Assembly (NCBI RefSeq): GCF_900220985.1
Contig: NZ_OCPC01000002.1
Span: forward strand, 124,001 to 188,000
DNA: 64,000 nt
Reading direction: 5' to 3'
Source: Parahoeflea halophila
GTDB taxonomy: Bacteria; Pseudomonadota; Alphaproteobacteria; Rhizobiales; Rhizobiaceae
Each line of letters opens with the position of its first letter. The stretch's first letter is position 1. The notes beneath the pieces are model-generated. The model made no database searches. It had not been told where the DNA came from and saw only the letters and a program-made list of their open reading frames with translations. The position numbers were made by a program, and so were the translations under genes. Shown here piece after piece: positions 1-8,930 of the stretch.

Positions 1-313
1 CCGCGTTAATCGATGTTGATGCCGGACCCGTCAAACGCGATTTTCAGGGGCCCAGAAATCAGCTTGTGACCCGAACAAATTGCCAACGAAATCAGAGGCT
101 TTTTACGGTTCCTGTTAACTTCCGGAACAGCGCTGGAACGAATCGGCGACGAATCAGCTTCAGGCAAAATTTCCCGGTTTGTTCCCCACAAGATCTTGTG
201 CCGCGAGCCGCATCGCCACCTAAACTTCTGTGCGCAAGGGCCTGAAATGACAGGTTGACAGCCGGTTTCGTTAACCAGTTCGGCCCAAACAAGCCTCAAC
301 CGCGCTACAACCT
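1..313. other. Intergenic region at window start, no gene seen
   Basis: I see no convincing coding region, RNA gene or repeat here. The short reading frames that cross it have no ribosome binding site or recognisable protein pattern. The base composition is slightly more AT-rich than that of the neighbouring genes. It lies downstream of the minus-strand glutathione transferase gene, and no hairpin followed by a T-run is evident. Confidence 0.5.
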
Positions 314-1009
314 TTACAGCACTTGCCGTAACGATGCCTCGATCTGTCCGCCGCACCAGGCGTCGCCAAAGGCCTCATCGCTCCAGACCCTGAGGCCGCT
401 CTGGCACGGAAGCGCAGCGATCCTGTCCGATAGCCCGGTGATGACCGGCGCCTGACGCTCAAGCACGGGTCTGAGCGCCGGCAGCTTTGCGGTCATCGTG
501 CCCCAAAGCGTCGACGTCACCAGATCGGCCATCCCGGGCGCATCGCCACCGAGCATGAACCCGGCGTCAGCCGTCACGCCGTGGCGCAACGCTGTCTCCT
601 CGAAAACCGCCATCCAGCGATGCAGCCGCGGCTCGAACTCCGACCAGGCCGCAGCGGTCCACATCTGGGCGCCGTTGTACCGGGTCATCTCGTAGAGCAC
701 GTCATTGGCGTCACAGATCAGTTTGAGACACATCGCGCGTGCCCCCGGCTTGCCTCCCGTCAGTCCGTGCTTGTCACCGAGATAGGTCAGAATCGCTGGC
801 ATCTGGGAAATGTGGATATTGCCCTGGTGATCCGTAAGTACCGGCGGCCCCATATGCGCAATCAGCTGTTTGTTCGGGGGCGAGGATTTTTGGACAAGTG
901 TGGCTTCGTATCCTGCCTCTTCCCAGGCACAGCCGATGTGCGCAAGCGCAGACCTGACGAACTGGCCACGGAACTGGATGGGCCAATAATACAGTGTGTA
1001 ATCAGTCAC
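314..1009 (-). CDS. Glutathione S-transferase family protein
   Basis: The 231-residue product has the two-domain layout of a cytosolic glutathione transferase. The N-terminal thioredoxin-like part opens with YTLYYWPIQFRGQF, and the GPPVLTD and SQMPAILTYLG segments match the family's cis-Pro and Ser-containing glutathione-binding region. An all-helical C-terminal half contains MADLVTSTLWG. Family members conjugate glutathione to electrophiles or act as glutathione-dependent reductases or isomerases in the cytoplasm; the substrate cannot be read here. I start at GTG 1007-1009 because an AGGGAG ribosome binding site sits about nine bases upstream. An ATG 24 codons further upstream would add a tail with no family similarity. 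It is the last gene before a gene-free stretch and is not tightly linked to the polyhydroxybutyrate genes. Confidence 0.85.
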   Translation of the reverse strand: MTDYTLYYWPIQFRGQFVRSALAHIGCAWEEAGYEATLVQKSSPPNKQLIAHMGPPVLTDHQGNIHISQMPAILTYLGDKHGLTGGKPGARAMCLKLICDANDVLYEMTRYNGAQMWTAAAWSEFEPRLHRWMAVFEETALRHGVTADAGFMLGGDAPGMADLVTSTLWGTMTAKLPALRPVLERQAPVITGLSDRIAALPCQSGLRVWSDEAFGDAWCGGQIEASLRQVL

Positions 1010-1148
1010 TGCGGATATCTCCCTGCATCGCGCCTGCCCCGATGCCGTATCCTCGGCAGTAGATGCGGCCGGCCGGAACAATGATGCCCAAATGATAACG
1101 CCCGGCAGTTATCCGCCGGGCGTAGATCCTTCGGTTCAGCCACCGTGA

Positions 1149-1874
1149 TCAGCTGAAATACTGACCACCATTGGCCGAGATCGTCGAGCCGGTGATGAAA
1201 CCCGCATCTTCCGACGCAAGAAACACCACGCAGCGGGCAATTTCCTCAGGCTCCCCAAGGCGCCCGACCGGGATCTGCGGAATGATGCGCTCGTTGAGCA
1301 CCTTCTCGTCGATCGCCTTGACCATGTCAGTGCCGATATAGCCCGGGCAGATCGCATTGACGGTGATGCCCGCACGCGCGCCTTCCTGCGCCAGCGCCTT
1401 GGTAAAGCCGATATCGCCGGCCTTTGCGGCTGAATAGTTGACCTGCCCCGCCTGGCCCTTCTGGCCGTTGATCGAGGAGATGTTGATGATGCGGCCGTAT
1501 TTGCGTGTCCGCATGCCGCTCCACACCGGATTGGTCATGTTGAACAGGCCGGTGAGGTTGGTGTTGATCACCTCGCTCCACATCTGCGGCGTCATCTTGT
1601 GGAACATGCCATCGCGGGTAATGCCGGCATTGTTGACCAGCACATCCACCGGTCCAAGCTCTTCCTCCACCTGCTTGATCCCGGCTACGCAGACATCGTA
1701 ATCGGCCACCGACCATTTGTAGGTCTTGATCCCGGTTTCATCGGTAAACTTCGCCGCCGCCTCGTCATTGCCCGCATAGTTGGCGGCGACCGTGTAGCCC
1801 GCCTCCTTCAACGCGATCGAGATCGCTGCACCGATCCCGCGGGATCCTCCCGTCACGATTGCTACCTTGCTCAT
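1149..1874 (-). CDS. phbB: Acetoacetyl-CoA reductase (PhbB)
   Basis: This 241-residue short-chain dehydrogenase reduces acetoacetyl-CoA to (R)-3-hydroxybutyryl-CoA with NADPH, the second step of polyhydroxybutyrate synthesis. Visible motifs are the nucleotide-binding TGGSRGIG near the N-terminus, NNAG, the catalytic Ser in INISSINGQKGQAGQVNYS with the YSAAK Tyr/Lys pair, and CPGYIGTDMV. The GQ-rich loop around the catalytic Ser is typical of PhbB rather than FabG. The start at 1874 has a GAGGAG ribosome binding site; an ATG five codons upstream is less well placed. It follows phbA on the same strand after about 110 bases, so the two are probably one phbAB transcript. FabG is the alternative but less likely given the neighbours. 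Confidence 0.93.
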   Translation of the reverse strand: MSKVAIVTGGSRGIGAAISIALKEAGYTVAANYAGNDEAAAKFTDETGIKTYKWSVADYDVCVAGIKQVEEELGPVDVLVNNAGITRDGMFHKMTPQMWSEVINTNLTGLFNMTNPVWSGMRTRKYGRIINISSINGQKGQAGQVNYSAAKAGDIGFTKALAQEGARAGITVNAICPGYIGTDMVKAIDEKVLNERIIPQIPVGRLGEPEEIARCVVFLASEDAGFITGSTISANGGQYFS

Positions 1875-1985
1875 GCTGCTCCTCCTCAAAGAACACTTTT
1901 CATACGTTGCCGTCCGTCTTGAGCAGACTAGATCAACCGGCGCGCTGATTCATCCGGGACCAGCGCGCCCTCTTCTCTTTTGTTG

Positions 1986-3161
1986 TCAGTCGCGCTCGAC
2001 GCAGAGCGCCACGCCCATGCCACCGCCGATGCACAGCGTCGCAAGCCCCTTCTTGGCGTCGCGGCGGGCCATTTCGAACAGCAGCGTGTTGAGAATGCGT
2101 GCACCCGATGCGCCGACCGGGTGACCAATGGCAATCGCTCCGCCATTGACGTTGACGATCGACGGATCCCAGCCCATGTCCTTGTTGACCGCGCAGGCCT
2201 GTGCGGCAAATGCCTCGTTGGCTTCCACCAGGTCGAGATCACCGACGCTCCAGCCGGCCTTTTCCAGCGCCTTGCGCGAGGCCGGGATTGGACCGGTGCC
2301 CATGATCTGTGGATCGACGCCGGCAGTCGCCCAGGAGACAATCCGCGCCATCGGGGTAATGCCGCGCCTGGAAGCTTCGGCTTCGCTCATCAGCACGGTG
2401 GCGGCAGCCCCGTCATTGATCCCGGACGCGTTGGCGGCGGTCACCGTGCCTTCCTTGTCGAAGGCCGGGCGCAGTTTCGAGATGCCTTCGATGGTCACGC
2501 CGTGCTTGATGTATTCGTCTTCCTCGACCACCGTGTCGCCCTTGCGACCCTTGACGGTCACGGCTGCGATCTCGTCCTTGAACTTGCCGGCCTTCTGCGC
2601 CGCTTCCGCCTTGTTCTGCGAATTGACCGCAAAGGCGTCCTGCTCATCGCGCGAAAGTTGCCACTGCCTGGCGACGTTCTCCGCAGTGTTGCCCATCAGG
2701 TAGTTGTAAAAGGCGTCGGTTAGCGCATCGAGCATCATGGTGTCGACCATTCCGGCCGGTCCCATTTTCACGCCATTGCGCAGATGCATCGCATGCGGCG
2801 CCATCGACATGGATTCCTGGCCGCCGGCGACGATGATGTTCGCGTCGCCCGAAGTGATCTGCTGCATGCCGAGTGCGACGGCGCGCAGACCCGATCCGCA
2901 GAGCTGGTTCAGGCCCCAGGCCGTGGCTTCCTGTGGAATGCCGGCCTTCATTGCCGCCTGGCGCGCAGGGTTCTGGCCCTGGCCTGCCGACAGGATCTGG
3001 CCAAGAATGACTTCGTCAACCTCTTGCGGTGCAACACCGGCGCGCTCGAGCGCAGCCTTGATGGCGACCGCACCCAGATCATGGGCCGGAAGGGAGGACA
3101 GAGCACCGTTGAATGAGCCGACGGGAGTACGGGCAGCGCTGGCGATAACAATTGAGTTCAT
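1986..3161 (-). CDS. phbA: Acetyl-CoA acetyltransferase (beta-ketothiolase, PhbA)
   Basis: This is a 391-residue biosynthetic thiolase that condenses two acetyl-CoA into acetoacetyl-CoA. The active-site Cys lies in [11 protein letters not shown]. The [10 protein letters not shown] segment, the [11 protein letters not shown] His and the C-terminal CIGGGMG Cys are all present and in family order. Length is normal for the family, which runs at about 390 residues. I start at ATG 3159-3161, giving the usual [15 protein letters not shown] opening, with AGGGA upstream. It is transcribed with phbB downstream. The repressor gene phaR is divergent, 247 bases away, so the shared intergenic region is the likely control point for the polymer pathway. 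Confidence 0.95.
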   Translation of the reverse strand: MNSIVIASAARTPVGSFNGALSSLPAHDLGAVAIKAALERAGVAPQEVDEVILGQILSAGQGQNPARQAAMKAGIPQEATAWGLNQLCGSGLRAVALGMQQITSGDANIIVAGGQESMSMAPHAMHLRNGVKMGPAGMVDTMMLDALTDAFYNYLMGNTAENVARQWQLSRDEQDAFAVNSQNKAEAAQKAGKFKDEIAAVTVKGRKGDTVVEEDEYIKHGVTIEGISKLRPAFDKEGTVTAANASGINDGAAATVLMSEAEASRRGITPMARIVSWATAGVDPQIMGTGPIPASRKALEKAGWSVGDLDLVEANEAFAAQACAVNKDMGWDPSIVNVNGGAIAIGHPVGASGARILNTLLFEMARRDAKKGLATLCIGGGMGVALCVERD

Positions 3162-3408
3162 GATGGATTTCCCTGTCATGTTACGATGTGATGAGTTGCT
3201 GTGAACGTGACGGAGCTTGCTGTTCCTGTCAAATCCCGGAAGACGGAATTATCGGTGCAATCGGTTTAATCGGCCCCATAATCTGAGGATTTCGGCCCCT
3301 CTTCGCCGCAATGCACAAAGGATTTGTCTTTATCAGCGGTTTTCGCCTACAGTCTGCAACATCAAGGCGAGGCTGTGGTCGGGGGAGACCAATTGAGGAG
3401 AGTGAAGA

Positions 3409-4002
3409 ATGGCGAAAAACAGCGGCACCATCACCATCAAGAAATACGCCAATCGCCGACTCTACAATACCGGCACCAGCACCTATGTGACGCTGGACGA
3501 TCTGGCAGTCATGGTAAAGAAAGGTGAAGACTTTGTCGTTCTCGACGCCAAGAGCGGCGACGACATCACCCACTCGGTTCTCACCCAGATCATTTTCGAG
3601 CAGGAATCCAAGACCGGCAACACGCTTCTGCCGGTTTCCTTCCTGAGGCAACTGATCGCGATTTACGGCGACCAACTGCAGATGGTGGTTCCCAGCTACC
3701 TTGAGCACTCGATGGCGGCCTTGACCGGACAGCAGGAAGAGCTGCGCGCACAAATCACAAAATCCTTCGGCGACAACCCGGTTACACGCAACATGCAGCT
3801 GCCGATGCAGCTGGTGGAGGAGCAGGTCCGTCGCAACACCGAGATGTTTCAGAAGGCGATGCAGATGTTCTCGCCTTTTGCGCTGGGGCATTCCACCACG
3901 ACGGAGGAAGCCCCCAGGAAGCAGGACAATTCCAAGGATATCGACGAGCTCAAGACCCAGTTGAAGCAGCTGCAGGACAAGATCAACTCGATCGACAGCT
4001 GA
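3409..4002 (+). CDS. phaR: Polyhydroxyalkanoate synthesis repressor PhaR
   Basis: The 197-residue protein has the PhaR N-terminal DNA-binding/accumulation-regulator domain (IKKYANRRLYNT, TYVTLDDLA, FVVLDAKSG) at residues 8-70. The conserved middle region (LLPVSFLRQLIAIYGDQL) and a C-terminal coiled coil rich in Gln/Lys follow. In this family the protein senses polymer and represses phasin and synthesis genes. A strong ribosome binding site, GAGGAG, precedes the ATG. It is divergent from phbA. In the gap two TTGCTGT heptamers at 3196-3202 and 3217-3223 are spaced by two helical turns, a weak candidate for a regulator site. No polymerase (phaC) gene is in the window. Confidence 0.93.
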   Translation: MAKNSGTITIKKYANRRLYNTGTSTYVTLDDLAVMVKKGEDFVVLDAKSGDDITHSVLTQIIFEQESKTGNTLLPVSFLRQLIAIYGDQLQMVVPSYLEHSMAALTGQQEELRAQITKSFGDNPVTRNMQLPMQLVEEQVRRNTEMFQKAMQMFSPFALGHSTTTEEAPRKQDNSKDIDELKTQLKQLQDKINSIDS

Positions 4003-4250
4003 GCAGCCCGGCCTTCACCAGCCAGCCGCTGACTGCGCCGTAATCCCCGCACGCGCCGCGGACAGTAAAACTGTGTAACTGGTGTGAAAAGCTCTGTCTC
4101 GACACAAACGGCATGAATGCAGCCTGATTGTTTCCATTTTGGAAAAACAGCTTGCCGCGTGCAACCACGCTGAAGCCTGTGGTGCGGTGCGCGGTTGTGG
4201 GCCTATAAGGATCCGATACGTTTCTGATATCGACCTGAAAGGCACTCAGC

Positions 4251-4682
4251 ATGACCGATCTAACCCTGTCCAAGGCTCTCAAGATCATCACCTCCGCGCT
4301 CGCGAAGGGCAAGGAACTCGGCCTAAAGCCCCTGGCGGTGGTCGTGCTCGATGCCGGTGGCCACGTCAAAGCCTTCCAGCGTCAGGATGGTGCATCGATG
4401 ATGCGGTTCGAAATTGCCAGCGGCAAGGCCTATGGCGCGCTTGCCGTCGGCGTCGGATCCCGCTGGCTCAACGCCCAGGCCGAAAGCCGGCCGCATTTCC
4501 TCGAAGGCCTTTCGGCTGTTTCCGGCGGTAAGATCGTCCCAGTCCCCGGAGGCGTGCTGGTCAAGGACCGCAAGGGCGCCATCATCGGCGCTGTCGGCAT
4601 CACTGGCGATACTTCCGACAATGACGAGCTTGCGGCAATTGCCGGAATCGAGGCTGCCGGCTTTACAGCGGACGCGGGCTGA
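4251..4682 (+). CDS. Haem-binding-like protein, GlcG/HbpS family
   Basis: The 143-residue protein matches the GlcG/HbpS/DUF336 fold. It has LKPLAVVVLDAGGHVKAFQRQDGA near residues 24-43, the G(K)AYGAL helix, then FPxxGGxxVxxxGxxIGAVGxSG-like segments ending in VPGGVLVKD and IIGAVGITGDTSDNDE. Family members bind haem or cobalamin-type ligands or accompany oxidases; a catalytic role is not established. There is no signal peptide, so it should be cytoplasmic. It stands alone between phaR and a convergent membrane protein gene. A copy of the interspersed palindromic element lies directly after its stop. Confidence 0.8.
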   Translation: MTDLTLSKALKIITSALAKGKELGLKPLAVVVLDAGGHVKAFQRQDGASMMRFEIASGKAYGALAVGVGSRWLNAQAESRPHFLEGLSAVSGGKIVPVPGGVLVKDRKGAIIGAVGITGDTSDNDELAAIAGIEAAGFTADAG

Positions 4683-4691
4683 ACAGGCCTA

Positions 4692-4802
4692 ATGCATGTC
4701 GCGTTCAAATGGATTGAACTGAACGATAACGTACATGCATCATTTTCAACGTGTTACAGCGACCTTGCTCATCCGATTGGATGCGCGGCGCTTTCGGCGC
4801 CT
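4692..4802 (+). repeat. Interspersed palindromic element, copy A
   Basis: The element starts with ATGCATGT at 4692-4699 and closes with the inverted copy ACATGCAT at 4733-4740. Inside is a second inverted pair, GTTCAA (4703-4708) and TTGAAC (4714-4719). A second module follows with GTGTTACAGCG and a GC-rich hairpin-forming tail to about 4802. Near-identical blocks occur at 27777 and 44461. It lies between two convergent genes. The TTACAGCG tail recalls intergenic repeats seen in other rhizobia, from memory only. Confidence 0.75.
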
Positions 4803-4817
4803 CTCTGATCGCGGGGT

Positions 4818-5222
4818 TCAGAGCCCGATCGACACATCCCGGCCAGCCGAGCGGATCGAGACCGAAAAACCGGCGATCACATCGACAAACGCGATCACCA
4901 TCAGGATGAAGAACACCTGTGTCGCGGCATCGCGGACCAGCAGGAATTCCACCAGGAAGGCCACGAACACCAGCAACGAGAACATGTGATCGATCACCGA
5001 CCAGGGACCGGTGCGGGTGGCTTTCAGAACTTCAATGAACAGCAGCACCAGCGACACCACGATCAGCAGGTCGCCGAGACTCATGGTCCATGTCGCCCCC
5101 GACATCATCGACAGCGATATGACCGTCAACCCGAGTCCGGAAACGCCACCGCCAAACAATCCGATCAGGACCAGATTGTAGGCAATCAGCGGGACGATCA
5201 TCAGCGGCAGGGCGGCGAGCAT
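4818..5222 (-). CDS. Small integral membrane protein, function unknown
   Basis: The 134-residue product is almost entirely hydrophobic, with about four membrane-spanning segments (LAALPLMIVPLIAYNLVLI, LGLTVISLSMMSGATWTM, LLIVVSLVLLFIEVL, MFSLLVFVAFLVEFLLV) and a fifth near the C-terminus (VFFILMVIAFVDVIAGF). No catalytic motif is visible. I chose ATG 5220-5222 because GAGGAA lies upstream and the protein then begins in the first membrane helix. The next ATG upstream adds 17 polar residues. It is downstream of pyruvate carboxylase on the same strand after a gap of 154 bases, so cotranscription is possible but not shown. Confidence 0.6.
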   Translation of the reverse strand: MLAALPLMIVPLIAYNLVLIGLFGGGVSGLGLTVISLSMMSGATWTMSLGDLLIVVSLVLLFIEVLKATRTGPWSVIDHMFSLLVFVAFLVEFLLVRDAATQVFFILMVIAFVDVIAGFSVSIRSAGRDVSIGL

Positions 5223-5376
5223 GGCAAGTTCCTCGTGGATGGAAGGGGCAGCGCAGCCTTGCGGAACACGCACCGGCTGCGCTGTCTCTGGCGGAGCGAC
5301 CGCCAGAGACCATGCGAAATCAATGCGCCAGGCGCAAGGCCTGCAAACGCTGTTTAGTCAGGCGATCCGGTTCCGC

Positions 5377-8300
5377 TCAATCTTCCGATGCATAGACAAC
5401 AAGAAGATCTTTGGCGTCGATCTGGTCGCCGGCCTTGACCAGCACTTCCGCCACAACACCGTTGCGCTCGGCGTGAATCGCCGTTTCCATCTTCATTGCC
5501 TCGATAGACACCAGCACGTCGCCTGCGGTCACCTCCTGCCCCGCAGCCACCGCAACGGTCGAGACGACACCCGGCATCGGCGCGCCGACATGGGCTTCAT
5601 TGCCTGCCTCTGCCTTGCGCCGCGCGGCTGATCCGGACGCGCCGTGGGCCCGGTCAGGCACCTTGACCCGCCGCGGCTGGCCGTTGAGCTCGAAGAACAC
5701 GGTGACCATGCCCTTGTCGTCCGGTTCGCCCTGGGCCAGGTTCTGCACCACCAGCGTCTTGCCCTTTTCGATCTCGACGAACAGCTCGTCTCCCACCGGG
5801 ATACCGTAGAAATAGGCCGGCGTCGGCAGCATCGACACCGGTCCATAGGTCTCGCTCGCCAGTGCGAAATCAGTAAACACCTTCGGATACATCAGGTAGG
5901 AGGCAAACTCGTTCTCGCTGACCTCGCGCTCGAGCTTGGTCTCGATCGCCTTGCGCTCGACGTCGAGATCCGCATCTGGAAGCAAGGAACCCGGGCGCGC
6001 CGTGTAGGCATCTTCGCCCTTGAGCACCTTCTTCTGCAAGGCTTTCGGCCAGCCGGCCGGCGGTTGTCCGAGGTCACCGCGCATCATCGACACCACCGAA
6101 TCGGGGAACGAGACATCCTTGGCCGGATTTTCGACATCAGCGACGCTGAGGTCCTGGCTCACCATCATCAGCGCCATGTCGCCCACCACCTTCGAAGACG
6201 GCGTCACCTTGACGATGTCACCGAACATCTCATTGGCGTCGGCATAGGCCTGCGCCACCTCGTGCCAGCGGGTCTCGAGCCCCAGCGAGCGCGCCTGTTC
6301 CTTAAGATTGGTGAACTGACCGCCCGGCATCTCGTGCAGATAGACTTCCGAGGCCGGCCCCTTGAGGTCACTCTCGAACGCCGCATACTGGTTGCGCACG
6401 GCTTCCCAGTAGAACGAGATCCGCCGGATCCACTCGGTATCGAGACCCGGATCGCGCTCATGGCCCTTCAGGGCTTCGACTATCGAACCAAGGCACGGCT
6501 GCGAGGTGTTGCCCGACAGCGCATCCATCGCCGCATCGACAGCGTCGACACCGCTGTCGACCGCAGCCAGCACCGTCGCCGCCGAAATGCCCGAAGTGTC
6601 ATGGGTGTGGAAATGAATCGGCAGGTCGGTGGCCTCGCGCAGCGCCGTAAACAGCTGTCTTGCCGCTGCCGGTTTCAGCAAGCCGGCCATATCCTTGACC
6701 GCGATGATGTGGGCGCCGCCCTTTTCCAGTTCAGCGGCAAGGCCGGTGTAGTATTTCAGGTCATATTTCGGCCGTGCGGAATTGAGGATATCGCCGGTGT
6801 AGCAGATCGTCGCTTCACACAGCTTGTTTTCCTCGCCCACCGCATCCATCGAGACACGCATGTTTTCGACCCAGTTGAGGCAGTCGAACACACGGAACAG
6901 ATCGACACCGCCCTGTGCTGCCTGGCGGACAAAATGTTTGACCACATTGTCGGGATAGTTCTTGTAGCCAACGCCGTTGGCGCCGCGCAGCAACATCTGC
7001 AGCAAGAGGTTCGGCGCCCCTTCCCGCACCCTTTCGAGCCGCTCCCACGGGTCTTCGGTCAGGAACCGCATGGAGACATCAAAGGTTGCCCCGCCCCAGC
7101 ATTCCAGCGACAGCAGGTCCGGCAGGGCTCGTGCATAGGTCCCCGCAATGGCGGCAATATCATAGGTCCGCATCCGCGTCGCGAGCAGCGACTGGTGGCC
7201 GTCACGCATGGTCGTGTCGGTCATCAACACGCGCTTCTGCTCGCGCATCCAGCTCCCGAATTTTGTCGGCCCCAGCTCTTCGAGCAGCTGCCGTGTGCCT
7301 GGCTTCACATCGCCTTCGACATGCGGAACCCGGGGCGGGGCGGCGTCAGCCAGCGGCAACGGGCGGCCCTTTGTCTCCGGGTGGCCGTTCACCGTCACAT
7401 CGGCGAGATAGGTCAGCAGCTTGGTCGCACGGTCCTGTCGCTTGACCTGTTCGAACAGCTCGGGCGTGCTGTCGATAAAGCGCGTTGTGTAGGTGTTGTT
7501 GCGGAATTCGGGGTGACCAATGATCGCCTCGAGAAATGTCAGGTTGGTGGCGACACCTCGGATACGGAATTCCCGCAGCGCCCGGTCCATCCGGTGGATT
7601 GTCTCTTCCGGTGTTGGCGCCCAGGCGGTCACCTTCTCGAGCAGCGGATCATAGAACCGGGTGATCACCGCGCCCGAATAGGCCGTGCCGCCATCGAGCC
7701 TTATGCCAAAACCGGTCGCACCGCGATAGGCGGTGATGCGACCGTAATCCGGAATGAAATTCTGCTCCGGATCCTCGGTGGTGATGCGGCACTGCAACGC
7801 ATGTCCGTTGAGCCGGATCTCGGACTGCGGCGGCACGCCCGACTCCGGCGTGCCTATGACCTCGCCTTCCAGAATGCGGATCTGCGCCTTGACGATATCG
7901 ATGCCAGTGACTTCCTCGGTCACAGTGTGCTCGACCTGGATACGCGGATTGACCTCGATGAAGTAAAACGCGCCGGTATCGATATCCATCAGATACTCGA
8001 TCGTGCCGGCACCGACATAGCCGGTCGCGTTGGCGATCTTGAGCGAGTAATCCGCCAGTTGTTGACGCTGTTCTTCGCTCAGATAGGGGGCTGGCGCGCG
8101 TTCCACGACCTTTTGGTTGCGGCGCTGCACCGAGCAGTCGCGCTCAAAAAGATGCACAGCATTGCCATGGGTGTCACCCAGGATCTGGCTTTCGACATGG
8201 CGCGCCCTCTCGACCAGCTTCTCGAGATAGACCTCATCCTTGCCGAATGCTGCCTTGGCTTCGCGCTTGGCTTCCGTTACTTCGCGGGCCAGGTCCTTCG

Positions 8301-8844
8301 GGTCGCGGATTGCGCGCATGCCGCGCCCCCCACCTCCCCAGGAAGCCTTGAGCATGATTGGATAGCCGATCCCGTCGGCCATCCGGGCCACTTCATCCAT
8401 GTCGTCGGGCAGCGGATCAGTCGCCGGCACCACCGGGACACCGATTTCGATGGCCAGGTTGCGCGCCGCCACCTTGTTGCCCAGCCGCCGCATGGTTTCC
8501 GGCTTCGGACCGATGAATATGATGCCGTTCTCGGCGCAGGCATCGGCAAATTCCGGGCTTTCCGACAGCAAACCGTAGCCTGGGTGAATGGCGTCCGCGC
8601 CTGACAGCTTGGCGACCCGGATCACTTCCTCGATCGACAGATAGCTTTCGATCGGGCCCAGATCGCGAGCCAGATGCGGCCCGCGTCCGACCTGATAGGA
8701 TTCGTCAGCCTTGAACCGGTGCAATGCAAGCTTGTCTTCCTCGGCCCAGATTGCGACGGTCTTCATGCCCAGCTCGTTGGCTGCGCGAAACACGCGAATT
8801 GCAATTTCCGAACGGTTGGCAACAAGGATTTTGGAAATCGGCAC
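5377..8844 (-). CDS. pyc: Pyruvate carboxylase
   Basis: The 1155-residue enzyme carboxylates pyruvate to oxaloacetate using ATP and bicarbonate, replenishing the citric acid cycle. An N-terminal biotin carboxylase domain (KILVANRSEIAIR; glycine-rich GGGGRGMR; FIEVNPRIQVEHTVTE) covers about residues 1-450. The carboxyltransferase domain (DTTMRDGHQSLLATR; CWGGATFDV; VAVKDMAGLLKP; HFHTHDTSG) spans about 540-850. The C-terminal biotinyl domain carries EAMKMETA, with the biotinylated Lys at about residue 1118. Length matches rhizobial single-chain enzymes. I start at GTG 8842-8844, giving PISKILVANR, because GGGAG lies upstream; the ATG 20 codons earlier adds a tail unlike the family. A LuxR regulator lies 86 bases upstream on the same strand. 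Confidence 0.97.
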   Translation of the reverse strand: MPISKILVANRSEIAIRVFRAANELGMKTVAIWAEEDKLALHRFKADESYQVGRGPHLARDLGPIESYLSIEEVIRVAKLSGADAIHPGYGLLSESPEFADACAENGIIFIGPKPETMRRLGNKVAARNLAIEIGVPVVPATDPLPDDMDEVARMADGIGYPIMLKASWGGGGRGMRAIRDPKDLAREVTEAKREAKAAFGKDEVYLEKLVERARHVESQILGDTHGNAVHLFERDCSVQRRNQKVVERAPAPYLSEEQRQQLADYSLKIANATGYVGAGTIEYLMDIDTGAFYFIEVNPRIQVEHTVTEEVTGIDIVKAQIRILEGEVIGTPESGVPPQSEIRLNGHALQCRITTEDPEQNFIPDYGRITAYRGATGFGIRLDGGTAYSGAVITRFYDPLLEKVTAWAPTPEETIHRMDRALREFRIRGVATNLTFLEAIIGHPEFRNNTYTTRFIDSTPELFEQVKRQDRATKLLTYLADVTVNGHPETKGRPLPLADAAPPRVPHVEGDVKPGTRQLLEELGPTKFGSWMREQKRVLMTDTTMRDGHQSLLATRMRTYDIAAIAGTYARALPDLLSLECWGGATFDVSMRFLTEDPWERLERVREGAPNLLLQMLLRGANGVGYKNYPDNVVKHFVRQAAQGGVDLFRVFDCLNWVENMRVSMDAVGEENKLCEATICYTGDILNSARPKYDLKYYTGLAAELEKGGAHIIAVKDMAGLLKPAAARQLFTALREATDLPIHFHTHDTSGISAATVLAAVDSGVDAVDAAMDALSGNTSQPCLGSIVEALKGHERDPGLDTEWIRRISFYWEAVRNQYAAFESDLKGPASEVYLHEMPGGQFTNLKEQARSLGLETRWHEVAQAYADANEMFGDIVKVTPSSKVVGDMALMMVSQDLSVADVENPAKDVSFPDSVVSMMRGDLGQPPAGWPKALQKKVLKGEDAYTARPGSLLPDADLDVERKAIETKLEREVSENEFASYLMYPKVFTDFALASETYGPVSMLPTPAYFYGIPVGDELFVEIEKGKTLVVQNLAQGEPDDKGMVTVFFELNGQPRRVKVPDRAHGASGSAARRKAEAGNEAHVGAPMPGVVSTVAVAAGQEVTAGDVLVSIEAMKMETAIHAERNGVVAEVLVKAGDQIDAKDLLVVYASED

Positions 8845-8930
8845 TGGCAGGCTCCCGGTTTGAGCGAAGAAGACAGGACAAGAAAATGTCCTGTCTTCAC
8901 TCATTAGCGCCTGTTTTGTTGCAGTGCAAA

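Noticed and set aside
3180-3240. TTGCTGT direct repeats as a PhaR binding site
   Set aside because: Only two heptamers at 21-base spacing are present; the known PhaR site form was not matched, so it is noted only as a weak candidate.
5644-8604. A 986-codon open frame on the plus strand opposite pyruvate carboxylase
   Set aside because: It is the antisense shadow of a high-GC gene; it has no recognisable domains and the opposite strand codes a complete pyruvate carboxylase.
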